A stretch of DNA of 5,411 nt from Richelia sp. UBA3308 (GTDB lineage: Bacteria; Cyanobacteriota; Cyanobacteriia; Cyanobacteriales; Nostocaceae). Where the stretch lies: positions 1 through 5,411 of the forward strand of contig DESS01000186.1 in the NCBI GenBank assembly GCA_002361335.1, read 5' to 3'. The translations under genes and the position numbers were made by a program. The notes under the pieces were generated by a model. That model saw only the letters and a list, made by a program, of their open reading frames with translations, was not told the DNA's origin and made no database searches. Shown here piece by piece: positions 1 to 4,684 of the stretch; positions within the stretch are counted from its first letter, which is position 1; each line of letters begins with the position of its first letter.

Positions 1-54
1 TAGTTTAAATAAACATCAAATATTAAGTTAAAAACTGACTGTTGTGGTGAAGTC

Positions 55-77
55 GCCTTCCCTTTAGGGGAGATGGC
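55..77. repeat. Small hairpin in left-edge intergenic DNA
   Basis: CTTCCC (57-62) pairs with GGGGAG (67-72) around a TTTA loop, with one G-T wobble. An extra GCC/GGC pair (55-57 with 75-77) is possible across a bulge. No T-run follows directly on either strand, so a terminator role is doubtful. Nothing else is recognisable in positions 1-105, and no reading frame of note enters from the left edge. Confidence 0.4.
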
Positions 78-105
78 AATCGTATCGGAAAAAACAATAG
101 TAAAT

Positions 106-128
106 TAGGATGGATTTTATCCACCCTA
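106..128 (-). terminator. Probable terminator hairpin after gatD
   Basis: Ten-base arms TAGGATGGAT (106-115) and ATCCACCCTA (119-128) pair around a TTT loop with a single mismatch. Read on the minus strand, the hairpin begins 8 bases past the gatD stop codon. It is followed by an AT-rich tract ending in a run of six T residues about 11 bases further on. The position right after the stop favours a transcription end; the delayed T-run makes it less than textbook. Confidence 0.6.
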
Positions 129-136
129 GATAAACT

Positions 137-958
137 TTAAACCTTTGCCACCTCACCGGGAGTAACATCCACATTCAACCGCTTAAACATGGCTTCCCGC
201 CCTTGCATCGCCAAAGTATCATCCAAGGGTGTCAAAGAAACCGGTTGCTGATATTTATTTCGTAACGCTGTTTGAATCAACCAATCGGCGACAACGGGGT
301 TTTTAGGTAATAATGGTCCATGGGAATAAGTGGCGATCGCATTCTGGTAAAAAGCGCCTTCGGTTCCATCTTCACCATTATTTCCTAAGCCGTAAACTAC
401 TTTTCCTAAGGCTTCCACTGTTCCTAATTTAGTACGTCCGCCATGATTTTCAAAGCCGACTAAATAAGGTGTAGCACCACCCAACATTTCTTTTAAATCT
501 TTCGCCAATCTAGAAGCGGTAACTTCTATGACTAAATTACCAATACAGCGGCGGGTATTTTCACCGGGATGTACGGAGACTAAATCCAAGATTCCTAAAC
601 CATCAATTCTTTGTCCCAAGCCTGGTTCATAATAATGTCCTAATAGTTGTGGGGAACCACAAGTAAATACGCCTGGAGTTCCGTTCTCTAGCTTTTCACG
701 CATGGCATCAGCCTTAGCACCTTGTAAATCGCGCATGACAATTTCTTGCTGTCTATCCTGTGCGCCACCACCAACTATGACATCTACAGATTTAATATCA
801 TCTGCGGTAGAATTTTGGTCTAAAGGTACGACTTTAACTCCGTATCCTCGCCATAGACTGCGACGTTCGATAACGATGACATTACCCCTGTCTCCATAAG
901 TACTCATCAAAGTTGGGTACAGCCAGCCTATAATTAATTCCAATTGTTGGTTACTCAT
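137..958 (-). CDS. gatD: Lipid II isoglutaminyl synthase, glutamine amidotransferase subunit GatD
   Basis: Predicted 273-residue cytoplasmic class I (triad) glutamine amidotransferase of the CobB/CobQ-like group. It hydrolyses glutamine and passes ammonia to MurT, which amidates D-glutamate in lipid II. Visible marks are an N-terminal GWLYPTLMSTYGDRGN block (residues 11-26), the GGGAQDRQQE segment (63-72), the nucleophile elbow FTCGSPQLLG with Cys100, the GFENHGGRT segment (168-176), and the catalytic histidine in ATYSHGPLL (His213). Length and motifs fit the full-length cyanobacterial form, somewhat longer than the roughly 240-residue staphylococcal protein. The ATG at 958 is chosen because the conserved block begins only ten residues in; no clear Shine-Dalgarno precedes it. 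The partner gene murT lies upstream on the same strand, separated by a DinB gene, and a probable terminator follows immediately. That this cyanobacterial pair amidates lipid II is inferred from Gram-positive homologues. CobQ itself is unlikely, because the protein lacks the N-terminal synthetase domain. Confidence 0.9.
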   Translation of the reverse strand: MSNQQLELIIGWLYPTLMSTYGDRGNVIVIERRSLWRGYGVKVVPLDQNSTADDIKSVDVIVGGGAQDRQQEIVMRDLQGAKADAMREKLENGTPGVFTCGSPQLLGHYYEPGLGQRIDGLGILDLVSVHPGENTRRCIGNLVIEVTASRLAKDLKEMLGGATPYLVGFENHGGRTKLGTVEALGKVVYGLGNNGEDGTEGAFYQNAIATYSHGPLLPKNPVVADWLIQTALRNKYQQPVSLTPLDDTLAMQGREAMFKRLNVDVTPGEVAKV

Positions 959-960
959 AA

Positions 961-988
961 TAATTTGTAGTTAGTAATTCGTAATTTT
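961..988. repeat. Degenerate TAATTNG heptad repeat
   Basis: Four consecutive heptads, TAATTTG, TAGTTAG, TAATTCG and TAATTTT, abut the gatD start codon. This is the kind of short tandem intergenic repeat common in filamentous cyanobacteria. Here it occupies the expected ribosome-binding region of gatD, which may explain why no Shine-Dalgarno is seen. Confidence 0.4.
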
Positions 989-1010
989 CTAATAAATTTA
1001 GGGAATAGAT

Positions 1011-1037
1011 CCGCCTAGGGTTTCTAACTCTAGGCGG
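1011..1037. repeat. GC-rich hairpin in the gatD leader
   Basis: CCGCCTAG (1011-1018) and CTAGGCGG (1030-1037) are perfect 8-base inverted arms, with a further G-C pair (1020/1028) inside. It stands out in otherwise very AT-rich DNA 53 bp upstream of the gatD start. On the minus strand no T-run follows, so it reads better as a leader structure, a processing site or a dispersed inverted repeat than as a terminator. Confidence 0.5.
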
Positions 1038-1048
1038 CGGAGATAATC

Positions 1049-1064
1049 GTTCATTAAAATGAAC
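1049..1064. promoter_or_regulatory. 16-bp dyad upstream of gatD, possible operator
   Basis: GTTCATT and AATGAAC are perfect 7-base inverted arms around a central AA. This is the size of a dimeric repressor or activator site. It lies 90 bp upstream of the gatD start and 11 bp from the GC-rich hairpin. No regulator can be named, and chance occurrence in AT-rich DNA is possible. Confidence 0.3.
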
Positions 1065-1186
1065 TCAAAAAATAACAAATAAACTTAGTATGATTTTGTC
1101 GTACTTGTTTCATTTGTATTCAGTTAATTCTTAAACTTGGAGATATTAGCAATTAAATAATTTTTATCTGTAAAAAAGAAAAAAAT

Positions 1187-1236
1187 TAACTCCTAACTCC
1201 GGTGGTACTAACTCCTAATTTCTAACTCCTAACTTT
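1187..1236. repeat. TAACTCC heptad tandem repeat
   Basis: Heptads in register: TAACTCC at 1187 and 1194, an 8-bp interruption GGTGGTAC (1201-1208), then TAACTCC (1209), TAATTTC (1216), TAACTCC (1223) and TAACTTT (1230). This matches the style of short tandemly repeated repetitive sequences of filamentous cyanobacteria. It starts 6 bp past the DinB stop codon. The rest of the 284-bp gap (1065-1186) is AT-rich with no gene visible. Confidence 0.65.
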
Positions 1237-1242
1237 TTATAT

Positions 1243-1734
1243 TTACGGTCGTAAAATCCGATGCATATCTAACACTGGAGGTACAATTTCTGTTTGAGTA
1301 AGCATATCGTGAATTTGCCCGCGATGATGTGTTTGATGGTTAAAAAAGTGTGCCAGTAGTAATTGGGCAGGATCTTTATAAGCTTTACCTTGATTGTTGA
1401 CGTAGGTTATTGTATTACTGAAAAAACCTTCACTTAAATTAGACACAAAAACTTCAATAGTTTTATCTTCTAATTCCCGCATTTTTTGAAGCACCTCAAA
1501 GTCATGGTAAAGAATCGCATCAAGTCCAGTCGATGCCATTTCTTGACCTTTAAATCTTCCCATCCAAATGCGATCGCCAATCATAATATGATTGAGAGTA
1601 CCATGAATACTTTTGAAAAAAGCTGGTCTAATCTGCTTGCGTTGTGCATCTGATAGTTGGGAACATACTTGATATAGTTTACGATTTGCTAAAGTATTGT
1701 AGCTAGCAAGCATCTGAAAATGTTGCTTCAACAT
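1243..1734 (-). CDS. DinB-superfamily four-helix metal-dependent protein
   Basis: Predicted 163-residue cytoplasmic protein of the DinB/YfiT-like four-helix-bundle superfamily, whose members bind a divalent metal through three histidines and include thiol-dependent transferases and hydrolases. In this protein the triad is likely His49 in LNHIMIGDRIW plus His133 and His137 in NHQTHHRGQ; the NHxxHHRGQ block is the hallmark of the family. A perfect HIP1 site lies inside the gene (1570-1577). I start at the ATG at 1734 because the family usually begins just before the HFQMLASYN helix. A TTG at 1749 would add five residues (MGNRN), and neither has a convincing ribosome-binding site. It sits between murT and gatD on the same strand, with gaps of about 171 bp before and 284 bp after, so a shared role is only suggestive. 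The substrate is unknown; most cyanobacterial DinB proteins are uncharacterised. Confidence 0.85.
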   Translation of the reverse strand: MLKQHFQMLASYNTLANRKLYQVCSQLSDAQRKQIRPAFFKSIHGTLNHIMIGDRIWMGRFKGQEMASTGLDAILYHDFEVLQKMRELEDKTIEVFVSNLSEGFFSNTITYVNNQGKAYKDPAQLLLAHFFNHQTHHRGQIHDMLTQTEIVPPVLDMHRILRP

Positions 1735-1773
1735 ATTTCTATTACCCAAGGTTTAAAAATTCAGTAATCAAAG

Positions 1774-1867
1774 ACAATTATCAATTATTTTCTTTGATAT
1801 ATACCCGTAGCGAAGAAAACACTCTTCGCGTCATGAGTCTGTGCTTCGGAAATATCTTGATAATTGT
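1774..1867. repeat. 94-bp foldback element between murT and the DinB gene
   Basis: Outer arms ACAATTATCAA (1774-1784) and TTGATAATTGT (1857-1867) are perfect 11-base inverted repeats. Nested inside are GATAT (1796-1800) with ATATC (1852-1856), and a central hairpin GCGAAGA (1810-1816) with TCTTCGC (1823-1829). The symmetry suggests a small palindromic intergenic element or a structured RNA. No target-site duplication is obvious at its edges. The left arm also lies in the likely promoter region of the DinB gene. Confidence 0.45.
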
Positions 1868-1872
1868 TATAC

Positions 1873-1889
1873 GCTCAGCAAGGCTGGGC
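1873..1889 (-). terminator. Hairpin just after the murT stop, weak terminator candidate
   Basis: Read on the minus strand, GCCCAGC and GCTGAGC pair around CTT with one mismatch. The hairpin begins 16 bases after the murT stop codon. No T-run follows, so it may slow or process the transcript rather than end it. Together with the foldback at 1774-1867, it makes uncertain whether murT and the DinB gene share one mRNA. Confidence 0.3.
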
Positions 1890-1905
1890 CGAATCTTAAT
1901 TGAAA

Positions 1906-3243
1906 TTACCGAATCTTCTTCCCTGTCAACGCTTCCCGCACATCTAACATAGCTGTATATGTAGGTAAAATATGCAGGGTTTCGTTTAGTTCTGTATTAT
2001 CTAAAGCGATTGTAATTGCTTGGCGTAAATCTTCTTCGACAATCAAATTTAAATTGTGATCGATGGACTTTTGACTGTAGCGTAGACGTAAGGCCATATC
2101 ATAAACGCGATCGCCGCTAACAACCAAAGTACCTCCCCGTTGTACCAATTTTTCGGTGTCAACATCCCAAATCCAGGATACGTCTTCCCCATCCTGTACT
2201 CTGTCATTCAACACCAGCAAAGTTGTTTTATTACTGCTTTCGGTAACTACACGAATTGTTTCGTTGGTACCTACGGGATTTTTCGATAGCAAAATACGTA
2301 CTTTTTTGCCATTAATATTTAATTCTTCGGCACGCCCAAAAGCTGGTTGAAATTTCGGAATAGAAGTGCGAATATTCGCTTCATCAATTCCCAATTCTTT
2401 GGCGGCGGTGGCAGCGGCTAAGGTATTGTATTTGTTATAGAGTCCTACTAAAACTTGTTCCCATTCCCGACTCTTTAAAGTAGGTTCGCTTTTAGCAAAG
2501 CCACATTGGGGACAGGTATAATCTCCCAAGTGTGATAAATAAACCCCTTGATAATCCAAGGAATGTCCACAATTAGGACAATAAATCGAATCTACGGCAT
2601 GAGGAATTGCTTCTAAATACTTTTCTGGTTCAGTTAAACCAAAAAATACTACCTTTTGAGATAATTGCTGACCCAGGTAAGATAAAGTCGGGTCATCAGC
2701 GTTGGGAATGACTACTGTTTCAGGTGAAAGCGTAGAAATTGCTTTTGTCCACCGCTTACTAATAGAATCGACTTCGCCGTATCGATCGAGTTGATCGCGA
2801 AATAAATTTAAACAAAGAATAACCGTGGGTTGGATCGGTTGCAATACCTTGGCAACAATATTTTCATCAACTTCCAAAATGGCGTAATCTACATTTAAAT
2901 TACCAACCAAATTGGAACTTTCCATCAAAGCCGTTACCAAACCATTTTCTAGATTAGCGCCAGTTGAATTGTGAGCGACACGGTACCCCTCCTCTTCCAA
3001 CATCGTGCGTAACAGTAAAGATGTGGTTGTTTTACCATTAGTACCAGCAATTAAAATAATCCCCTTTTTAACTTGCTGACTTAGCGATCGCATGATATCG
3101 GGTTGAATGCGTCGCGCAATCGAACCTGGTAGTACGGAAGCCGCACCCAGACGCAAAGTACGTACTCCAAAAGTCACACTTTTGGCAGCAGAAACAGCCA
3201 CACATCGGCGTACTTTATCTATAAGTTGAACTTTGTTTCCCAC
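1906..3243 (-). CDS. murT: Lipid II isoglutaminyl synthase, Mur ligase-like subunit MurT
   Basis: Predicted 445-residue cytoplasmic ATP-dependent ligase that activates the D-glutamate alpha-carboxyl of lipid II and uses ammonia supplied by GatD. The Mur ligase central domain shows the P-loop AGTNGKTTTS (66-75), the acidic LEVDE segment (123-127) and the YNKYNTLAAA block (269-278). A Cys4 zinc-ribbon insertion, typical of MurT, lies at CPNCG (Cys222, Cys225) and CPQCG (Cys244, Cys247). The C-terminal DUF1727 domain has LSKNPVGTNE (319-328) and DGEDVSWIWD (351-360). Asp354 there is the likely counterpart of the staphylococcal MurT aspartate that completes the GatD triad. Length is near the family norm. 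The start is a GTG at 3243, supported by AGGG seven bases upstream (3251-3254) and by similarity of the N-terminus to cyanobacterial family members. Two HIP1 sites lie inside the gene. It probably works with the gatD gene downstream; activity in a cyanobacterium is inferred. Confidence 0.92.
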   Translation of the reverse strand: MGNKVQLIDKVRRCVAVSAAKSVTFGVRTLRLGAASVLPGSIARRIQPDIMRSLSQQVKKGIILIAGTNGKTTTSLLLRTMLEEEGYRVAHNSTGANLENGLVTALMESSNLVGNLNVDYAILEVDENIVAKVLQPIQPTVILCLNLFRDQLDRYGEVDSISKRWTKAISTLSPETVVIPNADDPTLSYLGQQLSQKVVFFGLTEPEKYLEAIPHAVDSIYCPNCGHSLDYQGVYLSHLGDYTCPQCGFAKSEPTLKSREWEQVLVGLYNKYNTLAAATAAKELGIDEANIRTSIPKFQPAFGRAEELNINGKKVRILLSKNPVGTNETIRVVTESSNKTTLLVLNDRVQDGEDVSWIWDVDTEKLVQRGGTLVVSGDRVYDMALRLRYSQKSIDHNLNLIVEEDLRQAITIALDNTELNETLHILPTYTAMLDVREALTGKKIR

Positions 3244-3250
3244 AAACGTA

Positions 3251-3254
3251 CCCT
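3251..3254 (-). promoter_or_regulatory. Ribosome-binding site supporting the GTG start of murT
   Basis: On the minus strand AGGG lies seven bases before the GTG at 3243, a normal Shine-Dalgarno distance. No ATG is available near the conserved N-terminus, so this site decides the start. Confidence 0.55.
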
Positions 3255-3291
3255 AATAAAAGATATAAGTTTTAAATTTATTAAGCGTGAG

Positions 3292-3312
3292 TTTAGCGAA
3301 TCCTCCGCTAAA
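3292..3312. repeat. Hairpin in the murT upstream region
   Basis: TTTAGCG (3292-3298) and CGCTAAA (3306-3312) are perfect 7-base inverted arms around a 7-base loop, about 50 bp upstream of the murT start. It could be a leader structure of the murT mRNA or an operator-like dyad. Confidence 0.4.
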
Positions 3313-3339
3313 AAGCCAGTCTTAACATCACATTTTACA

Positions 3340-3381
3340 GATGGGGTTCGGGGGAGATGGGGTTCAGGGGAGACAAGGGGA
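3340..3381 (+). repeat. G-rich 16-bp tandem repeat with G-quadruplex pattern
   Basis: Two 16-bp units, GATGGGGTTCGGGGGA (3340-3355) and GATGGGGTTCAGGGGA (3356-3371), are followed by a shortened third, GACAAGGGGA (3372-3381). This gives five runs of four or five G residues on the plus strand, with short spacers of 3, 4, 4 and 6 bases, matching the usual intramolecular G-quadruplex pattern. It lies between the divergent murT and 3623 genes, upstream of both. The plus strand is the template strand for murT. Confidence 0.7.
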
Positions 3382-3393
3382 CATAATTTTTTA

Positions 3394-3445
3394 ATTCGGC
3401 CATTCGGCCATTCGGCCATTCGGCCATTCGGCCATTCGGCCATTC
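3394..3445. repeat. Octamer microsatellite (ATTCGGCC), 6.5 copies
   Basis: Six perfect head-to-tail copies of ATTCGGCC run from 3394 to 3441, followed by a partial ATTC (3442-3445). There is no sequence divergence between copies, which suggests recent expansion or active slippage. Each GGCC can pair with the next one across an ATTC loop, so a single strand could fold into three small hairpins in a row. Because 24 bases equal three units, the minus strand spells a repeated MAEWPNGR peptide and the plus strand IRPFGHSA; I regard both as by-products, not proteins. Confidence 0.95.
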
Positions 3446-3464
3446 ACTCCTCACTCCTTAAACT

Positions 3465-3494
3465 TTGACCTTTGTGCTGTTCTAGGTTCAAAAT
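3465..3494 (+). promoter_or_regulatory. Possible promoter for the 3623 gene
   Basis: TTGACC (3465-3470) resembles a -35 box (5 of 6). After 18 bases, CAAAAT (3489-3494) resembles a -10 box (4 of 6). It would give a leader of about 120 bases. Other AT-rich hexamers nearby could serve equally well, so this is only a candidate. Confidence 0.25.
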
Positions 3495-3533
3495 ATTTAT
3501 ATACAAGATATTTCATCTTTATGAAGTACATTT

Positions 3534-3541
3534 GCACGTGC
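3534..3541. promoter_or_regulatory. GCACGTGC palindrome
   Basis: This perfect 8-base palindrome lies 82 bp upstream of the 3623 start, in an AT-rich leader and next to a CCCCGG run. It could be half of an operator. No regulator is recognised. Confidence 0.2.
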
Positions 3542-3622
3542 CCCGGATGCCCGTACCACAAGAGTATCAATCTTGCTCCAGCACAAATTTAGAACAAAAT
3601 CTAGCTTAAAAGGTTCCTTTGT

Positions 3623-4207
3623 ATGAGTAAATTAAAGTCGTATATTTTACATTTTGTTAGTTATAGTTGGCGGCAAACTTTGTATTTATTAATGCTAATC
3701 ATTTGCATAGTATTTACGAGTATACAACCAGCACAGGCAGCTATTAATGATGATACATATGAAGGAAATATCTTTATTGTTTATGCTGGTAATGGTTCCT
3801 TAATTCCACCACGGGCCACTTTAGCCGAAGCTTTAGAAAATCATAAGCCTGCAATATTAGCCTTCTATGTGGATGATAGTAGCGATTGTAAACAGTATGC
3901 TGTAGTTATTTCCCGAATACAATCATTTTACGGTAATGTCGCAGAAATTATTCCCGTAGATATAGATAAACTCCCACTTGAAGCAAAAGATTCTCCTAGT
4001 TCACCAAGTTATTACTATTCCGGTGCTGTTCCTCAAGTAGTAGTATTTAATCAAGCCGGTAATGTGATTTTAAACAAAAAAGGACAAGTACCTTTTGAAG
4101 AAATAGACGACAAATTCCGGGAAGTGTTCGATTTATTACCGCGTTCTGAATCAGTAGAATTAAGGCGGCGTTCTTTTAATGAGTTCAGTAGTGAGTTATC
4201 TGAATAA
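3623..4207 (+). CDS. Thylakoid photosystem I accumulation factor-like protein, thioredoxin fold
   Basis: Predicted 194-residue protein of a thioredoxin-like family found in cyanobacteria and annotated there as thylakoid membrane photosystem I accumulation factor; I recognise it from the VYAGNGSLIPPR, FYVDDSSDCKQYA and FREVFDLLPRSES blocks. An N-terminal signal or membrane anchor spans about residues 18-34, with a plausible cleavage site after AQA (37-39). The rest would face the lumen or periplasm. The thioredoxin-like domain (about 47-172) has a cis-proline-type AVPQVVVF segment (Pro137) but no CXXC: Cys89 is the only cysteine beyond the signal region, so ordinary dithiol reductase activity is not expected. 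The C-terminal tail (174-194) is charged. The ATG at 3623 is preceded by AAAAGG nine bases upstream and begins a proper signal peptide. The gene stands alone, divergent from murT, and ends in a strong terminator. The exact role in photosystem I accumulation is family annotation, not shown here. Confidence 0.8.
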   Translation: MSKLKSYILHFVSYSWRQTLYLLMLIICIVFTSIQPAQAAINDDTYEGNIFIVYAGNGSLIPPRATLAEALENHKPAILAFYVDDSSDCKQYAVVISRIQSFYGNVAEIIPVDIDKLPLEAKDSPSSPSYYYSGAVPQVVVFNQAGNVILNKKGQVPFEEIDDKFREVFDLLPRSESVELRRRSFNEFSSELSE

Positions 4208-4213
4208 CTTAAG

Positions 4214-4258
4214 GTGCCGCAATATTTTGAAGAAAAAATTTGTCGGCACTTACTTTTT
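4214..4258 (+). terminator. Intrinsic terminator after the 3623 gene
   Basis: GTGCCG (4214-4219) pairs perfectly with CGGCAC (4244-4249). The AT-rich interior (roughly CAATATTTT with AAAAAATTTG) can extend the stem to a short GAAG loop. TTACTTTTT follows directly. The stem starts 6 bases after the stop codon, so this is the best terminator in the window. Confidence 0.75.
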
Positions 4259-4314
4259 CGTGATATCTAATACTGCAATCTCTGAAATGAAGGGATAATA
4301 TATAAAGGTCACTC

Positions 4315-4580
4315 GATTTTGGATTGGCGATGCGGGGATTTACGATTTTTATCTAGTTGGAAAGTTATTGCTTGAAACTGTTTTTGTTCTAATCCAAATA
4401 TCATCCAAATATCTAGCATATTAAATTGGTTTTTGGGAAAAATTAAACAGGATACAAAGCAAGGGGATTCAGACCTAGAGAAAAAATAAGAGCTTTGATG
4501 GGCAGTCATTAAAAATTTATTCTTCTAAAAAATTTTTAATGGTAACCCTGACTGTCTTACTACCGGGTTAATCCAAAATC
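4315..4580. repeat. 266-bp stretch bounded by 11-bp inverted repeats, MITE-like
   Basis: GATTTTGGATT (4315-4325) and AATCCAAAATC (4570-4580) are perfect inverted copies, bounding a stretch with no convincing gene and with an internal foldback (4507-4541). The layout resembles a non-autonomous miniature element. No target-site duplication is visible, and GATTTTGGATT-like words are common filler in cyanobacterial intergenic DNA, so the pairing may be coincidental. The stretch includes a 66-codon minus-strand frame (4309-4509) that I do not accept as a gene. Confidence 0.3.
4507..4541. repeat. Perfect 12-bp inverted repeat
   Basis: CATTAAAAATTT (4507-4518) and AAATTTTTAATG (4530-4541) are exact inverted arms around an 11-base loop. 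Neighbouring segments offer competing pairings: GGCAGTC (4501-4507) with GACTGTC (4550-4556), and TAACCC (4543-4548) with GGGTTA (4565-4570). No known riboswitch class is recognised. Confidence 0.55.
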
Positions 4581-4625
4581 AGAAGAGCGAAAATCTAAAA
4601 TCTAAAATCCTGTTAGCGAAAATCC
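4575..4625. repeat. AAAATC heptad repeats
   Basis: AAAATC followed by A, C or T occurs at 4575, 4590, 4597, 4604 and 4619, a symmetric spacing of 15, 7, 7 and 15 bases. The 10-mer AGCGAAAATC is duplicated at 4586 and 4615. It is typical short-repeat intergenic DNA of filamentous cyanobacteria, 30-80 bp upstream of the -10 box of the next gene. Confidence 0.6.
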
Positions 4626-4654
4626 AATTTAGAGAATGACCGATAACTAGTAAA

Positions 4655-4660
4655 TATAAT
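4655..4660 (+). promoter_or_regulatory. Consensus -10 box for the 4685 gene
   Basis: A perfect TATAAT lies 24 bases before the ATG at 4685, predicting a transcript start near 4667 and a leader of about 18 bases. No good -35 box lies at 16-18 bases upstream, so an activator-dependent or -10-only promoter is likely. The short leader leaves little room for the alternative TTG start at 4673. Confidence 0.5.
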
Positions 4661-4684
4661 AATAATTGGTCTTTGTGTATTCTG

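Noticed and set aside
702..899. Plus-strand frame opposite gatD
   Set aside because: Antisense shadow of a well-supported gene; low-complexity composition and no domain.
2156..2350. Plus-strand frame opposite murT
   Set aside because: Antisense shadow over the conserved DUF1727 region; Ser/Thr-rich, with no domain.
3219..3443. Minus-strand frame with repeated MAEWPNGR peptide
   Set aside because: The repeat is produced by the ATTCGGCC microsatellite, and the frame overlaps the murT start in another phase; the non-repeat part shows no domain.
3340..3445. CRISPR array
   Set aside because: The repeats are 8 and 16 bp and directly adjoining, with no spacers, so this is tandem repeat DNA.
3226..3468. 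Plus-strand frame with repeated IRPFGHSA peptide
   Set aside because: Same microsatellite read on the other strand, running out of antisense murT DNA; no ribosome-binding site or domain.
4309..4509. 66-codon minus-strand frame in the gap before the unknown gene
   Set aside because: No recognisable motif or ribosome-binding site; its start codon lies in the 12-bp palindrome and its 3' end in the repeat-like GATTTTGGATT word. A real small protein cannot be fully excluded.
4501..4570. Known riboswitch class
   Set aside because: No conserved aptamer core of a class I know is visible, and the downstream gene has its own -10 box after this region.
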